The notes under the pieces are model-generated. The model was not told the origin of the DNA, searched no databases, and saw nothing but the letters and a program-made list of their open reading frames with translations. The position numbers and the translations under genes are program-made. A DNA stretch of 21,370 nucleotides, taken from NCBI GenBank assembly GCA_017964755.1, contig JAGCRI010000204.1, forward strand, positions 1-21,370. The letters run 5' to 3'. Of the stretch, positions 1 to 9,216 are shown in pieces. How positions within the stretch are numbered: the first letter of the stretch is position 1; each line of letters opens with the position of its first letter. Origin of the DNA: Bacteroidales bacterium. GTDB taxonomy: Bacteria > Bacteroidota > Bacteroidia > Bacteroidales > WCHB1-69.

Positions 1-1641
1 ACCGGCATTCAATGTGAAAGGTCCTGCTGACTGCATGAAACGGCGGTCGTGCGGAGCATTGCCTGCAGAAGCATCTGTCCAACCTTCCGTGCCGTATGAA
101 CCCGGATCAGGGTCAACACCTTGAGTACCCCAATTACAAACGTCTGTCAGACCTGGGAACATGAAGTCGCATTCAGGTCCTGTAGCACCCTGATTGGGGT
201 GAGCATTTTTGCCGTAGTGCATTCTGGTACCGTCTGTCCAGAAACCACGCAACATATAATAATATTCGTAAGCGACTCTCGGGTCACCGGTTACAGAATT
301 GTCGTTATTGTGATAAACGAAACGGCGCATACCAAAACGTTCATTGTCAACGATTCCATCACCAAAGTTAACACCGTTGATAGCCATCGGGAACTTTTTG
401 TCATCGAATTCCAATTCACTTTCAAGAGGGTTGTTCAAAAAACGATCACAATATCCTTCAACAAGTTTAACAGAGTCAGCATAGAATTTCGGGTTATCAA
501 TGCCATCGGCATCCATATAAGGTCCTTGGAAGAAGTCAACACCTACCGCAGGCGGGTGATTTCCATAGTGATGAGCAAGTCCTTGTCCGTCAACATCATA
601 ACCATTATAGCAGTAACCAAGGCCACGCCCCACATCGCAACCCACATAGTCATCGTAGTTATAACCGAGATCCGGATCAACCCACTGTGAGAAGAATGTC
701 TGCTTAAGTTGGAAAGTTGAACGGTTGATAATTTCGTATGAGTAGAAAGTCATATTGTTGATTTCATCGTTTGTAGCGAAGGCGAAGGCCTGACCACGGA
801 TTTCGAGACCGATAGGTTCACCTTGGGATTCTGTATGAGTACCACCCTTATCATTGAAAATCCAGAAAAGAGTTTCATCTCCTTTAAGAACGTGGTCGGC
901 ATAAATCATACCTTTTGTATTACCAGCGAGTTCCTCAGGTGTTTTCGGGAGCGCGTCAGCCTGTGCGAGGGCAATATTCTGTTCTGTCCACGGGCAGAGT
1001 GCGTTATCCAAATCATAGTACGGGTAGTCTCCGTCTTCAGGATTATAGTTACCGTCCTTGTTATTATCATAGAAAGGTGCAAGATAATAAGATTGTCCTT
1101 TAGAAACATCTCCATGAGCCGGCCAATTCTTGATGCTGTTAGGAATCACATAACCCGCCTCGAAGGTCTGGGTCTCATTATCCCAAGCGCTGCGGAAAGC
1201 TTCAACTTCTGCACGCGTAATCTTGAAGTGCTTGTCCCATTCGCTGCAGGTTGACTGTTCGACAGAAGCACCGACCAGAGTCAGAGGACCTGTCCAGAAG
1301 TCATCACCCACCTGACGGAAACGTACAGCTGCAAGTCGCAACTGATTATTGACGTCAAGGCCGCCGATCCAGAGGGCTGCGGCGAACATTGAGGTCTTGC
1401 CTGAGCCTTTCGGAACCTCATACTCTGCAATCTCCTTGAACCACATTGTCCCGTTCGTCTCAATGTAAGCGCGGACATTATTGATTGTCAACTCGTTGGA
1501 GTTCGTGGCTGGCAAACAGGTTGCAGCCTTAGCATTCATTGCCGGCACATGGACGTCTCCCTTATACTTTTCAGCATAAATAGAGTTTGACATGGCCGTA
1601 ACCAATACCGCTAAAATCAAAAATCTAATTATATTCTTCAT
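1..1641 (-). CDS. Large exported protein, probable T9SS cargo (3' end outside window)
   Basis: Open on the minus strand for 547 codons from an ATG at 1641 and still open at base 1, so the C-terminus is missing. The first ~23 residues (MKNIIRFLILAVLVTAMSNS...YA) form a Sec signal peptide. Around residues 80-115 it has the segment AALWIGGLD followed by a block with FWTGPL, and near the window edge QSAGPF. I recognise these as landmarks of long Bacteroidetes exported proteins that usually end in a type IX secretion sorting domain. Calcium-style acidic runs (NNKDGNYNPEDGDYPYYD) and many Trp/Tyr fit an extracellular beta-rich protein. The start lies 47 bp after the stop of the upstream TonB-dependent receptor and no TAnnTTTG box separates them, so co-transcription is likely. 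T9SS export is inferred, because the sorting domain would be beyond the window. The function is unknown. Confidence 0.8.
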   Translation of the reverse strand, partial: MKNIIRFLILAVLVTAMSNSIYAEKYKGDVHVPAMNAKAATCLPATNSNELTINNVRAYIETNGTMWFKEIAEYEVPKGSGKTSMFAAALWIGGLDVNNQLRLAAVRFRQVGDDFWTGPLTLVGASVEQSTCSEWDKHFKITRAEVEAFRSAWDNETQTFEAGYVIPNSIKNWPAHGDVSKGQSYYLAPFYDNNKDGNYNPEDGDYPYYDLDNALCPWTEQNIALAQADALPKTPEELAGNTKGMIYADHVLKGDETLFWIFNDKGGTHTESQGEPIGLEIRGQAFAFATNDEINNMTFYSYEIINRSTFQLKQTFFSQWVDPDLGYNYDDYVGCDVGRGLGYCYNGYDVDGQGLAHHYGNHPPAVGVDFFQGPYMDADGIDNPKFYADSVKLVEGYCDRFLNNPLESELEFDDKKFPMAINGVNFGDGIVDNERFGMRRFVYHNNDNSVTGDPRVAYEYYYMLRGFWTDGTRMHYGKNAHPNQGATGPECDFMFPGLTDVCNWGTQGVDPDPGSYGTEGWTDASAGNAPHDRRFMQSAGPFTLNAG

Positions 1642-1688
1642 TGTCATATATTTTTATTTTTCTTCTTAATTACGAATTATACCAGTTT

Positions 1689-4600
1689 TTAGAAAGAGAA
1701 TTGAAGTCCGAGACGAGCTCTGATAGGCTGTGAGTAGTTGTACGGATCCTGCATTCTGATTGAATAGAGGTCATAGAATGAATCTGTACTTATCTGTGAG
1801 AGTATCTGCTGCTGATATTCAGCTGCGCTCAGGTAGCCGTCATCGTCCGCGTTACCTGTATATTCGTAAACGTAGATAACGTTTTTAATGTTGAACAGAT
1901 TAAGAATATCAAGATATACTGTAAGGTAGCCAGGTTTTTTGCCTTTCGGGTTGCCTTCTTTGTCTTTCGCGTTTTTGCCGTTGAGGTTGAAAGTGAAGGA
2001 TTTGTCGATACGGAGGTCGCACTGGAATATCCATGGCATGTTAGATCCGTTGATAGTACCTGACAACTGTGATTTCGTACCTGTCACATAGTCTGAGAAA
2101 GCTTTGCTTGAACGGCTGTATGGGGTTCCTGAACGGGCTGAGATGTTGAGGCTGATTCCTGCATTCTGGAACCATTTGATGTCAGAAGACTCTTCAACAC
2201 CGTTTTTAACCCTTACACGTGTAGTTGTAGGACCGTTGTAGTCAAGGCCGCCGTCAATATGATAGTCAATCCACAAGCTCAAAGCGTGACGCTGGTCGAA
2301 TGAGAGGTTTGTGAGAGTTCTCAAGTTCGGCTGGCCTGACTGAATAATTGCGAGGCCTGAAGTAGCTGAAGAACCTGTACCTTTAGCGAACTGCAATGTG
2401 TAGCTTGCACGGAGTGAAATGTTATGTGTTCTTCTCAACTCATAGCTCAAAGTGAATCCCTGAACTGTACCGAAGTCGAGGTTAGCGTATGAATAATATG
2501 TGTTAGGATATGCACCTGAATAACGATATGACTGAATCTGGTCGCGTTTTTCTGAATAGTAAGCCAACAAACTCAAAGCAGATTTTTCACCGATCTTCTG
2601 ACGGAAGCAGACCTCGTATTCAATACTCTTCTGAGGTTTGAGGTTCGGGTTGCTCACGATGCTGCTTGTTCCGAATTTTTCAATGAAAAGATAAGAAATC
2701 GGGCTGAGCTGCAAGTTTGTAGGACGGTTTGTAATAATGCTGTAGTGAGCTGAGAACAGGGAGTTTGTGGAAACAGGAAATGAGAATGAGAGACGCGGCA
2801 TGACTGACCATTGCGGTTGGTAGTCTTCAAAAGCTTCATAATGCACTTTGGAGAGGGCACCTCTTTCAAGCGGGGTTTTCAAGATAGGACCACCGTTTGC
2901 TCCGAGCATTGTCTCAGGGTCAGATATCTCCTGTCCGTTAAGGTCATACCATGTGTTCCCATTACGATAACCTATAATGTTTGTGTTAGATGCATCGAGC
3001 ACACCGTCTTTCTGGTTCACATATACTATCCAGTCATCCTTCACGTTGCTTGGCATAGTAATACCCTCTGCTTTGAAAGCATCGCGAACTTCGCCTGCTG
3101 TCTGTGCTCCGCGGAACAGATACGGGTCGCTAAGCACCGACTGGTTGGCATCGAAACGGTCAATACGAACACCGACATTGAATAGGAGGTTCTTGATAGA
3201 AAACTTATCTTGAACCCACAATGACATGTAAACAGGCTGGTAAGCACCGATGTTATAGAGTTTGTTTCCATTCTCATCTGCTGCTGTAAAGAAGTCCTTA
3301 ATGGAAGTCTTACCTTTATATTTGTTCTTACCAGTATAATCATATCCATAATAAGAGATGAGTGAACCGCCGCCTGTACCAACGAGAAGTTCTTCAGCTG
3401 AGAACATGCTCAAGTCGAATGTTTCGGGGTCGTAGCTGTCAACGTCAATCCATTCATCTGCGCCCTTGTTCAAAGCAGCTCTCAAGTTCTTATCGAAAGT
3501 GGTCTGGGCTTCATAATTGACGAAACGGTTATATCTGATAGTATCACTGCCTACGAAAATAGGATTTTCAACATCAAGTTCCTTGATATGGGCGTTGGCG
3601 CTCTGACGCATCATTGTCCACAAAGAAACCGGTGAGATGCTGAAGCCGCGTGAAGTATATTTTTCAAATTCATAACCAAGTTTGAGCTCATGGTCACCAA
3701 GGTTCATTGAGAGGCTCAACTTAGCACCAAGTTGTGAATATTCAGATTTTGAAACTCCATTGTAAGGCACACCCGGAAGCTGGAACAGTCCGTATGAAGA
3801 AGACGGGAGGTCTCCGTTCAATAATGCGCTGTACATCTGGTAAGCTGTCTTGTTGTAGTTATATCCGATGCTGTTCAACACATCATCCGGAGAATAGTTA
3901 TCAACAAAATTCTGAGTATAATACGCAAGTTCAGGGTTGCAGCTGTTAGAGCCGTCAAAAAGCACGAGTGAATCATAACCGATATCTGTCATAACCCACA
4001 TGTCTTCATAAACCATGGCGTTGCTGTCAGCATCGAGAATTGTAATATTCTGTCTTTCGTATGATTCTGCCTGTTTTGTGGTGAATTTTCCGATATGTCC
4101 GTAGTTGAAATAGTTTTGTCCGTGATGACGGTCACGTGTCCAAGCGTTATAATAGGAATAATTAATATTAATGTTATACATTATGTTTTTCAGGATTGCG
4201 TTTGAAGCAGTATCGGTATAAGCTCTGTGGTTGATACGTGCATTGACACGTGCTGTAGAAGCTTTTGACATTGAGTTGTTCTGAGCATTGAAGAGTGCGT
4301 AATAGATACCGCCCCAGTTATGTCCCTTGCTATAGTCGTATGAGCCGCCGACTGAAATTGTGAGTGTACCGTCTTTCTTCGGGACGAAATCCAACTTGCC
4401 TTGCAACAAGTAACCCCAAGCGGAGGCGTTGTCTCTCACACGTTGTTTTTTCAAATCAGCTTTAGTTATATAATCTGCGTTCTGTGATATTGCCGGAAAA
4501 TAACTGCCGCCTTCAACGTAACGGACAGGAGTCTTGACAAGTCTGTCTATTGTTTCGTCAGTAGCGCGCCATGTGCCGCCACGAGCCGGAGCGCCATCCT

Positions 4601-5432
4601 TGTCGTATGAAGCCTCAGCACTTACGAGGAAACCGATACGTGTCGGGTCTTTTTTAGTTTTACCTTTCAAGATAGGACCTGTAACATTGGCTGCGGCAAG
4701 GAAATTGTTGTAACCGTCAAGCGAGCCCATCAACTCAACCGAACCGTTGAAGTCTTTGGAAGCGCCCTTGGTTGTAATGACTGTAAAAGAGGTACCGTCA
4801 CCGTACTCAGCAGGAATACCACCCTGAATAAGTGTCATTTCCTCAATTGATGACATTGCAACTCCACCGCTTCTTATCTTCACACCATCGACGATAGTCT
4901 GTTGTCCGTCAGCACGGTTACCACGGACGCTGGAGATAGAGCCGTCAACAGAAGCCACACCAGCCATATTTGCCAACGCTGCTGAGAGGGAACGTCCAGG
5001 GGTTTTGCGGACATCATCGCCGGAAATTGTCTGTTCCGACTTTGTGTTATCCTGGTCGAACACAGGGCGTTCATACACAAACACAAATTCTTCCAAATCA
5101 GTTGCGCAAGGAACTTTCAGGTCGAGGAACACAGTTTTGCCGTCACTCACTTGAACCCCTTGCATTGTAACTTTCTTTTTACAAACTGTCAGTGTCGCGT
5201 CAACTTCAACATCGTATGTACCTGTAGCGATACCGAAAATCTGATAAGCACCGTCTGCGCCTGTAAGGGCATAGTTCACAGCCTTATCCTCTTTTTTCAG
5301 ATACACATAGGTGAAACTCAGAGGTTCCCCCGTGTGATCGACAACCTTACCTTTAATAGTTCCTGATTGCGGGAACGCTACAGCAATGCAAAGAACAACT
5401 ATCACCAGCGATAAGAGTAACTTTTTGAACAT
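1689..5432 (-). CDS. TonB-dependent outer-membrane receptor with carboxypeptidase-regulatory domain
   Basis: 1247 residues. A signal peptide (MFKKLLLSLVIVVLCIAVAFPQ) leads into a CarboxypepD_reg-like beta-sandwich at about 24-105 (SGTIKGKVVDHTGEPLSF). A TonB plug domain follows at about 125-225 (SSVRGNRADGQQTIVDG, then GGIPAEYGDG). The rest is a long beta-barrel rich in aromatic residues, ending in phenylalanine (RARLGLQFSF) as expected for BAM-inserted barrels. The family imports or exports large ligands across the outer membrane using TonB energy; nothing here identifies the ligand. At ~1250 residues it is longer than most SusC proteins, and no SusD partner adjoins it. Instead it is followed by the large exported protein at 1-1641. 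A near-consensus promoter lies at 5482-5490. The ATG at 5432 is chosen because it gives the signal peptide. Confidence 0.93.
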   Translation of the reverse strand: MFKKLLLSLVIVVLCIAVAFPQSGTIKGKVVDHTGEPLSFTYVYLKKEDKAVNYALTGADGAYQIFGIATGTYDVEVDATLTVCKKKVTMQGVQVSDGKTVFLDLKVPCATDLEEFVFVYERPVFDQDNTKSEQTISGDDVRKTPGRSLSAALANMAGVASVDGSISSVRGNRADGQQTIVDGVKIRSGGVAMSSIEEMTLIQGGIPAEYGDGTSFTVITTKGASKDFNGSVELMGSLDGYNNFLAAANVTGPILKGKTKKDPTRIGFLVSAEASYDKDGAPARGGTWRATDETIDRLVKTPVRYVEGGSYFPAISQNADYITKADLKKQRVRDNASAWGYLLQGKLDFVPKKDGTLTISVGGSYDYSKGHNWGGIYYALFNAQNNSMSKASTARVNARINHRAYTDTASNAILKNIMYNININYSYYNAWTRDRHHGQNYFNYGHIGKFTTKQAESYERQNITILDADSNAMVYEDMWVMTDIGYDSLVLFDGSNSCNPELAYYTQNFVDNYSPDDVLNSIGYNYNKTAYQMYSALLNGDLPSSSYGLFQLPGVPYNGVSKSEYSQLGAKLSLSMNLGDHELKLGYEFEKYTSRGFSISPVSLWTMMRQSANAHIKELDVENPIFVGSDTIRYNRFVNYEAQTTFDKNLRAALNKGADEWIDVDSYDPETFDLSMFSAEELLVGTGGGSLISYYGYDYTGKNKYKGKTSIKDFFTAADENGNKLYNIGAYQPVYMSLWVQDKFSIKNLLFNVGVRIDRFDANQSVLSDPYLFRGAQTAGEVRDAFKAEGITMPSNVKDDWIVYVNQKDGVLDASNTNIIGYRNGNTWYDLNGQEISDPETMLGANGGPILKTPLERGALSKVHYEAFEDYQPQWSVMPRLSFSFPVSTNSLFSAHYSIITNRPTNLQLSPISYLFIEKFGTSSIVSNPNLKPQKSIEYEVCFRQKIGEKSALSLLAYYSEKRDQIQSYRYSGAYPNTYYSYANLDFGTVQGFTLSYELRRTHNISLRASYTLQFAKGTGSSATSGLAIIQSGQPNLRTLTNLSFDQRHALSLWIDYHIDGGLDYNGPTTTRVRVKNGVEESSDIKWFQNAGISLNISARSGTPYSRSSKAFSDYVTGTKSQLSGTINGSNMPWIFQCDLRIDKSFTFNLNGKNAKDKEGNPKGKKPGYLTVYLDILNLFNIKNVIYVYEYTGNADDDGYLSAAEYQQQILSQISTDSFYDLYSIRMQDPYNYSQPIRARLGLQFSF

Positions 5433-5481
5433 ATTCTAACAATTTATATTAAACATTTATTTTTGCTCTACTTTTAGAGGC

Positions 5482-5517
5482 GTAAAGATAATAAAAAAAA
5501 CGACAGAATTAATCAAA
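5482..5517 (-). promoter_or_regulatory. Candidate promoter of the TonB receptor
   Basis: On the minus strand TATCTTTAC (5482-5490) matches the Bacteroidetes -7 element TAnnTTTG except for the last base. A TTTG at 5514-5517 is a possible -33 element, 23 bp upstream, which is at the long end of the usual spacing. The box lies about 50 bp before the ATG at 5432. Moderate support only. Confidence 0.4.
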
Positions 5518-5546
5518 AACTTTTGATTGTCTTACGAATATATAAT

Positions 5547-6011
5547 CTACTGATTATAAGGATTTTTTAGTATTTCAGAGTAGATAAAACCCTTATACAG
5601 TTCATCTGTTTCCAAGCTCAAAATCGGAATATTTTCATTTTTGTCTTCATCGTCTGCATTTTTCACAGTCTCAGTACTTCTTCGCGCTGTTGTATTACTA
5701 TCGTACGAAAAGTTTTCAGACCGAATATTCTCATCGTATGAAAAGTTGTCCTTTGAAAATGTTTCCGCTTGTCGTGATTGACGGGAACTATTCGTTTCAT
5801 ACCGCTGTGAATCAACAGGTTCCTCAATTTTTTCATTCTTAGGCTTATGGTTAAAAACCTCCTCTAACAAATCACCTGCAGAAGGAGCATGAGTCGTTGC
5901 AGTCCGGGCAGTGCGTTTCGCCGCCTGCTGAGCCTGCTGTTTCTGGAACTTCTTATACATCAAGAAGATATAAAAAACTATAATTGCAATAACAATGATA
6001 ACATCTTTCAT
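5547..6011 (-). CDS. Small membrane-anchored protein of unknown function
   Basis: 154 residues. The N-terminus is one hydrophobic helix (about residues 4-19, VIIVIAIIVFYIFLMY). A Lys/Gln/Ala-rich basic stretch follows (KKFQKQQAQQAAKRTART), then a low-complexity acidic, Ser/Asn-rich linker. The C-terminus ends in GFIYSEILKNPYNQ. This layout (membrane anchor, disordered middle, short conserved tail resembling 'FIYSEIL') recurs in uncharacterised Bacteroidetes proteins as I remember them; I know of no assigned role. The basic run after the helix predicts a cytoplasmic C-terminus. The linker holds two near-identical stretches (DNFSYDEN and ENFSYDSN), encoded by imperfect direct repeats near 5700-5760. 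It has its own strong promoter at 6030-6037 and is 114 bp upstream of the receptor gene, which has its own candidate promoter. Confidence 0.8.
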   Translation of the reverse strand: MKDVIIVIAIIVFYIFLMYKKFQKQQAQQAAKRTARTATTHAPSAGDLLEEVFNHKPKNEKIEEPVDSQRYETNSSRQSRQAETFSKDNFSYDENIRSENFSYDSNTTARRSTETVKNADDEDKNENIPILSLETDELYKGFIYSEILKNPYNQ

Positions 6012-6029
6012 AATTTACAATTTAAAATG

Positions 6030-6058
6030 CAAAGATAAACAAATATACATTTTAACAA
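6030..6058 (-). promoter_or_regulatory. Promoter of the small membrane protein gene
   Basis: TATCTTTG on the minus strand (6030-6037) is a full match to the Bacteroidetes -7 element. A TTG at 6056-6058, 18 bp upstream, can serve as -33. The ATG at 6011 is 18 nt beyond the box, so the leader would be very short. Confidence 0.65.
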
Positions 6059-6061
6059 TAA

Positions 6062-6154
6062 GCAAGGCGATTATTAAAATAAAAATGCCGGCACTTTGAT
6101 TTTTCAGAACATCAAAAAAATTCTTTTAAACTCATCAATCGCCTTGCCTTTTTT
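6062..6154. repeat. 11-bp inverted repeat with 64-nt spacer and T-run
   Basis: GCAAGGCGATT (6062-6072) and its exact reverse complement AATCGCCTTGC (6137-6147) flank 64 nt. The right arm runs straight into a plus-strand T-run (6149-6154). The spacer holds the 8-base palindrome TGCCGGCA. As plus-strand RNA this could be a long hairpin ending in U residues, resembling the end of a short transcript. I found no TAnnTTTG promoter for such a transcript. It lies in the divergent region between the genes at 5547-6011 and 6247-9216. Confidence 0.4.
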
Positions 6155-6212
6155 CAACAAAAACACGTTAAAAATATTTTTACAAAAAAAAAGCATTACA
6201 GCTTCTTTTGGG

Positions 6213-6220
6213 TAACTTTG
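6213..6220 (+). promoter_or_regulatory. -7 promoter element of the GH3-hydrolase/recG operon
   Basis: TAACTTTG followed by C is a full match to the Bacteroidetes -7 element, 26 nt before the GTG start. No clear TTTG -33 element is seen. An A/T-only 14-bp perfect palindrome (TAAAAATATTTTTA, 6169-6182) lies just upstream and could be an UP-like or regulator site. Confidence 0.6.
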
Positions 6221-6246
6221 CGATTTGGAAAAAACTATAAAGTAAA

Positions 6247-9216
6247 GTGAAGAAGACTCTCATTCTGATAATAACGCTCACCACCTCGATAATCGGGCTT
6301 TCGTATTTCAACAGGGAAGTGATTAAAGAGGCGCCAAGCTACTATTATCCACAGAATGAACAGGTTACACAACATACACAGCATAGCAGCTGGGCGGAAG
6401 AGAAGTTGCACTCCATGACGCTTGAAGAAAAAATCGCGCAGCTTGCAATCATACGGATACACTCAAATTACGACACAGCATATAATTCGGCAATGGTCAG
6501 TGAGATAGGGCTATACCAGCCGGGCGGCGTCTGTTTTTTCCAAGGAGGTCCGAAACGCGAAATTGACCTTACAAACCGTATTCAGGCTGTGAGCAAAATC
6601 CCGATGTTAGTGGCCATTGACGGAGAATGGGGGCCTGCAATGCGACTTGACAGCATGCGTGCGTTCCCGCGTCAGATGGCTCTCGGTGCGCTGTCGGCAG
6701 CGGACGACAGACTTATCTACGAAATGGGGTTGGAAGTGGGGCGTCAGTGCCGCGAATTGGGCGTACACATAAATTTTGCACCATGCATCGACATAAACAA
6801 CAACGCACAAAACCCCGTCATCAACAGCCGCTCGTTCGGTGAAAACCGCGAACTTGTTGTTAAAAAAGGCAAATTATATATGCAGGGCATGCAGGACGCG
6901 GGAATCCTCACCTGCCTGAAACACTTTCCGGGGCACGGCGACACGGAAACCGACTCCCACCAAGACCTGCCAATCATCAACAAGAGTTTTGAAGAGCTTG
7001 ACGAACTCGAACTTTATCCTTTCAAAGAACTTATTAACGCCGGCGCCGACATGGTGATGCTCGCCCACCTCAACGTTCCCGCTTTGGATGACGATCCTAA
7101 CTCAATCTCATCCCTTTCATACAATGTCATAACCGACTTGCTGAAAAAAGAATACGGATTTGACGGCATTGTCATCACAGACGCATTGGATATGAACGGG
7201 CTTCGCAAAAGCTATCCCGGAGGCGGCGAAGCAGAGATAAAGGCACTTCTTTCAGGTGTGGATATTCTATTGTTACCCAATAAATTAAGCATAATAATCC
7301 CTGCAATAAAAGAGGCTGTGGAAACGGGCGTCATACCTGAGGAGCTTATTGACGAAAAATGTCTCAAAGTCTTAAAGCTGAAAGAATCCCTGCATCTTCA
7401 AAAATACACTCCGGCTGACACTTCAAACATCTATAAAAGGCTCACAACGCCAAAAGTTGAAAATCTCATCGATTCCATTGAAAGAAAAGCACTTACACTT
7501 ATAAAAAATGATAAAAACATTCTGCCTTTAAATAAAGAAAAGTCTAAAGAAACGGCATTGCTATTCATAGGCGGCCTTGACGACTCTCTTTATTACCGCC
7601 AATTTTGTAAAGAAAACGGATTCGGTTTTTTCCAGACCGACAGGGAAGTGAAAAAGGCAACAAGCAGTTCTATCATTAACCAATTATCTGGTTATAAAAA
7701 TGTTATATCAATAGTCCTGAACACAAACCAATCACCGAAATATAACTATGGGATTTACAAATCATCTGTCGATTTTCTGAAAGAGGTAAGCTCTGCAAAA
7801 CCGACAATACTGGTACTTTGCGGAAATCCTTACGGGCTCGGGCAATTCAACGGCACAAGCAATTTCAAAGCCATAGCCGTATGTTATCATCCTACAAAAA
7901 CGACAGTGCGTTCAGCAATCAGAGCAATATTCGGAGAGGGTGACTTTTACGGAAGCCTGCCTGTAAGCACCTGCGGATACAAATCGCTTACAGGGTTGCA
8001 AATGCTACCTGTCAACGATATCCAACCATCAGGGTATTCTTCTTTGCCACAGTCTTTTACAGACAAAATTGATTCACTTGTACAAAATGGGATAAAGGAA
8101 AAAATATTCCCCGGTTGCCAGATTCTCGCAATACAAAACGGCCGCACCGTATATCATAAAAATTTCGGAAAACTCACTTACGAGCATCATTCACCGGCAG
8201 TTTCCGACCTCACGCTATATGACATTGCTTCCATGACAAAACCTTTGGCAACAACTTTGGCTGTAATGAAACTCTATGAAGAAAAAAAATTCAAACTTTC
8301 CGACCCTATCGGAAAATATCTTACATATCTCCAAAACACTGACAAGCAAAACATTACGATAGAAGAACTTCTTACTCACACCTCCGGACTTCCTGCTTTC
8401 ATCCCCTTCTACAAAGATATGATAAAGGACCATGAAACACGGGAAAAATATTTCAGGAAAGAAGCCGATGAGACTTTCTGCATTGAAGTTGCGGAAGAGC
8501 TTTATACCTACCGTGACATGCCAGACGAACTGAGACAAAAAATTGCCGGTTGTCAGCTAAGCAAAAAGAGCTACGTTTACAGCGATTTAAGTTTCGTGAT
8601 TCTAAAAGACCTCGTTGAAACATTGACTGACAACACTTTAGAAAAATATCTGGAAGAAAATTTCTACAGGCCGATGGGATTAAAACGGACAAGTTTCCAT
8701 CCGTTAAAGCAATTTGAAAAAACTCAGATTGCACCGACCGAAGACGACAAAAGTTTTAGGAAACAACTTATACACGGGCACGTACACGACCAGACCGCGG
8801 CACTTTTTAGCGGTGTGGGCGGTAATGCCGGTCTGTTTTCCACAGCAACAGACATCTCCGCAATACTGCAAATGCTTATGAACAAAGGTTTTTATAACGG
8901 AAAACGTTTCTTTGAAAAATCCACGGTTGAAGAATTTACAAGGACACACGTCATAAATGGCTGCAGCCGGCGCGCATTAGGCTTCGATACACCGGGTTTT
9001 GCAAGCCAAAGCAGCATAATCCCTTCACAGTCAAGTATATACACTTACGGACATCAAGGATTTACGGGAACCGTCTTCTGGTGCGACCCCGATACCCAGC
9101 TCATTTACATTTTTCTCTCAAACCGTGTCTATCCCGACAGCGAGCCTAACAAATTGGCAAAAAGCGGAATCCGGCTTCACGTTCACAAAGCCATTTGCGA
9201 AGGTCTAAAAAAATGA
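6247..9216 (+). CDS. Bifunctional GH3 N-acetylglucosaminidase (NagZ-like)/serine beta-lactamase-type hydrolase
   Basis: 989 residues, GTG start. An N-terminal hydrophobic segment (KKTLILIITLTTSIIGLSYF) serves as signal peptide or anchor. The GH3 domain spans about residues 50-400. It carries KHFPGHGDTETDSH, with the NagZ-type Asp236/His238 acid-base pair, and the nucleophile Asp312 in VITDALDM. A GH3 C-terminal-like region (~430-590) follows. A class C beta-lactamase/D-aminopeptidase-type domain comes after ~600, with S662-M-T-K665 (SxxK), Y778-S-D and H936-Q-G. All catalytic motifs are present in both halves, so both are probably active. By family, the GH3 half removes N-acetylglucosamine from muropeptides or similar glycans. 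The serine-hydrolase half may act on peptides or esters. Together they suggest periplasmic peptidoglycan turnover; the natural substrate is inferred. Its stop overlaps the recG start (ATGA). Such fusions are known in Bacteroidetes. Confidence 0.93.
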   Translation: MKKTLILIITLTTSIIGLSYFNREVIKEAPSYYYPQNEQVTQHTQHSSWAEEKLHSMTLEEKIAQLAIIRIHSNYDTAYNSAMVSEIGLYQPGGVCFFQGGPKREIDLTNRIQAVSKIPMLVAIDGEWGPAMRLDSMRAFPRQMALGALSAADDRLIYEMGLEVGRQCRELGVHINFAPCIDINNNAQNPVINSRSFGENRELVVKKGKLYMQGMQDAGILTCLKHFPGHGDTETDSHQDLPIINKSFEELDELELYPFKELINAGADMVMLAHLNVPALDDDPNSISSLSYNVITDLLKKEYGFDGIVITDALDMNGLRKSYPGGGEAEIKALLSGVDILLLPNKLSIIIPAIKEAVETGVIPEELIDEKCLKVLKLKESLHLQKYTPADTSNIYKRLTTPKVENLIDSIERKALTLIKNDKNILPLNKEKSKETALLFIGGLDDSLYYRQFCKENGFGFFQTDREVKKATSSSIINQLSGYKNVISIVLNTNQSPKYNYGIYKSSVDFLKEVSSAKPTILVLCGNPYGLGQFNGTSNFKAIAVCYHPTKTTVRSAIRAIFGEGDFYGSLPVSTCGYKSLTGLQMLPVNDIQPSGYSSLPQSFTDKIDSLVQNGIKEKIFPGCQILAIQNGRTVYHKNFGKLTYEHHSPAVSDLTLYDIASMTKPLATTLAVMKLYEEKKFKLSDPIGKYLTYLQNTDKQNITIEELLTHTSGLPAFIPFYKDMIKDHETREKYFRKEADETFCIEVAEELYTYRDMPDELRQKIAGCQLSKKSYVYSDLSFVILKDLVETLTDNTLEKYLEENFYRPMGLKRTSFHPLKQFEKTQIAPTEDDKSFRKQLIHGHVHDQTAALFSGVGGNAGLFSTATDISAILQMLMNKGFYNGKRFFEKSTVEEFTRTHVINGCSRRALGFDTPGFASQSSIIPSQSSIYTYGHQGFTGTVFWCDPDTQLIYIFLSNRVYPDSEPNKLAKSGIRLHVHKAICEGLKK

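Noticed and set aside
121..1254. Plus-strand open frames of up to 189 codons
   Set aside because: They lie antisense to the exported protein at 1-1641, lack any family motif or promoter, and mirror its codon bias.
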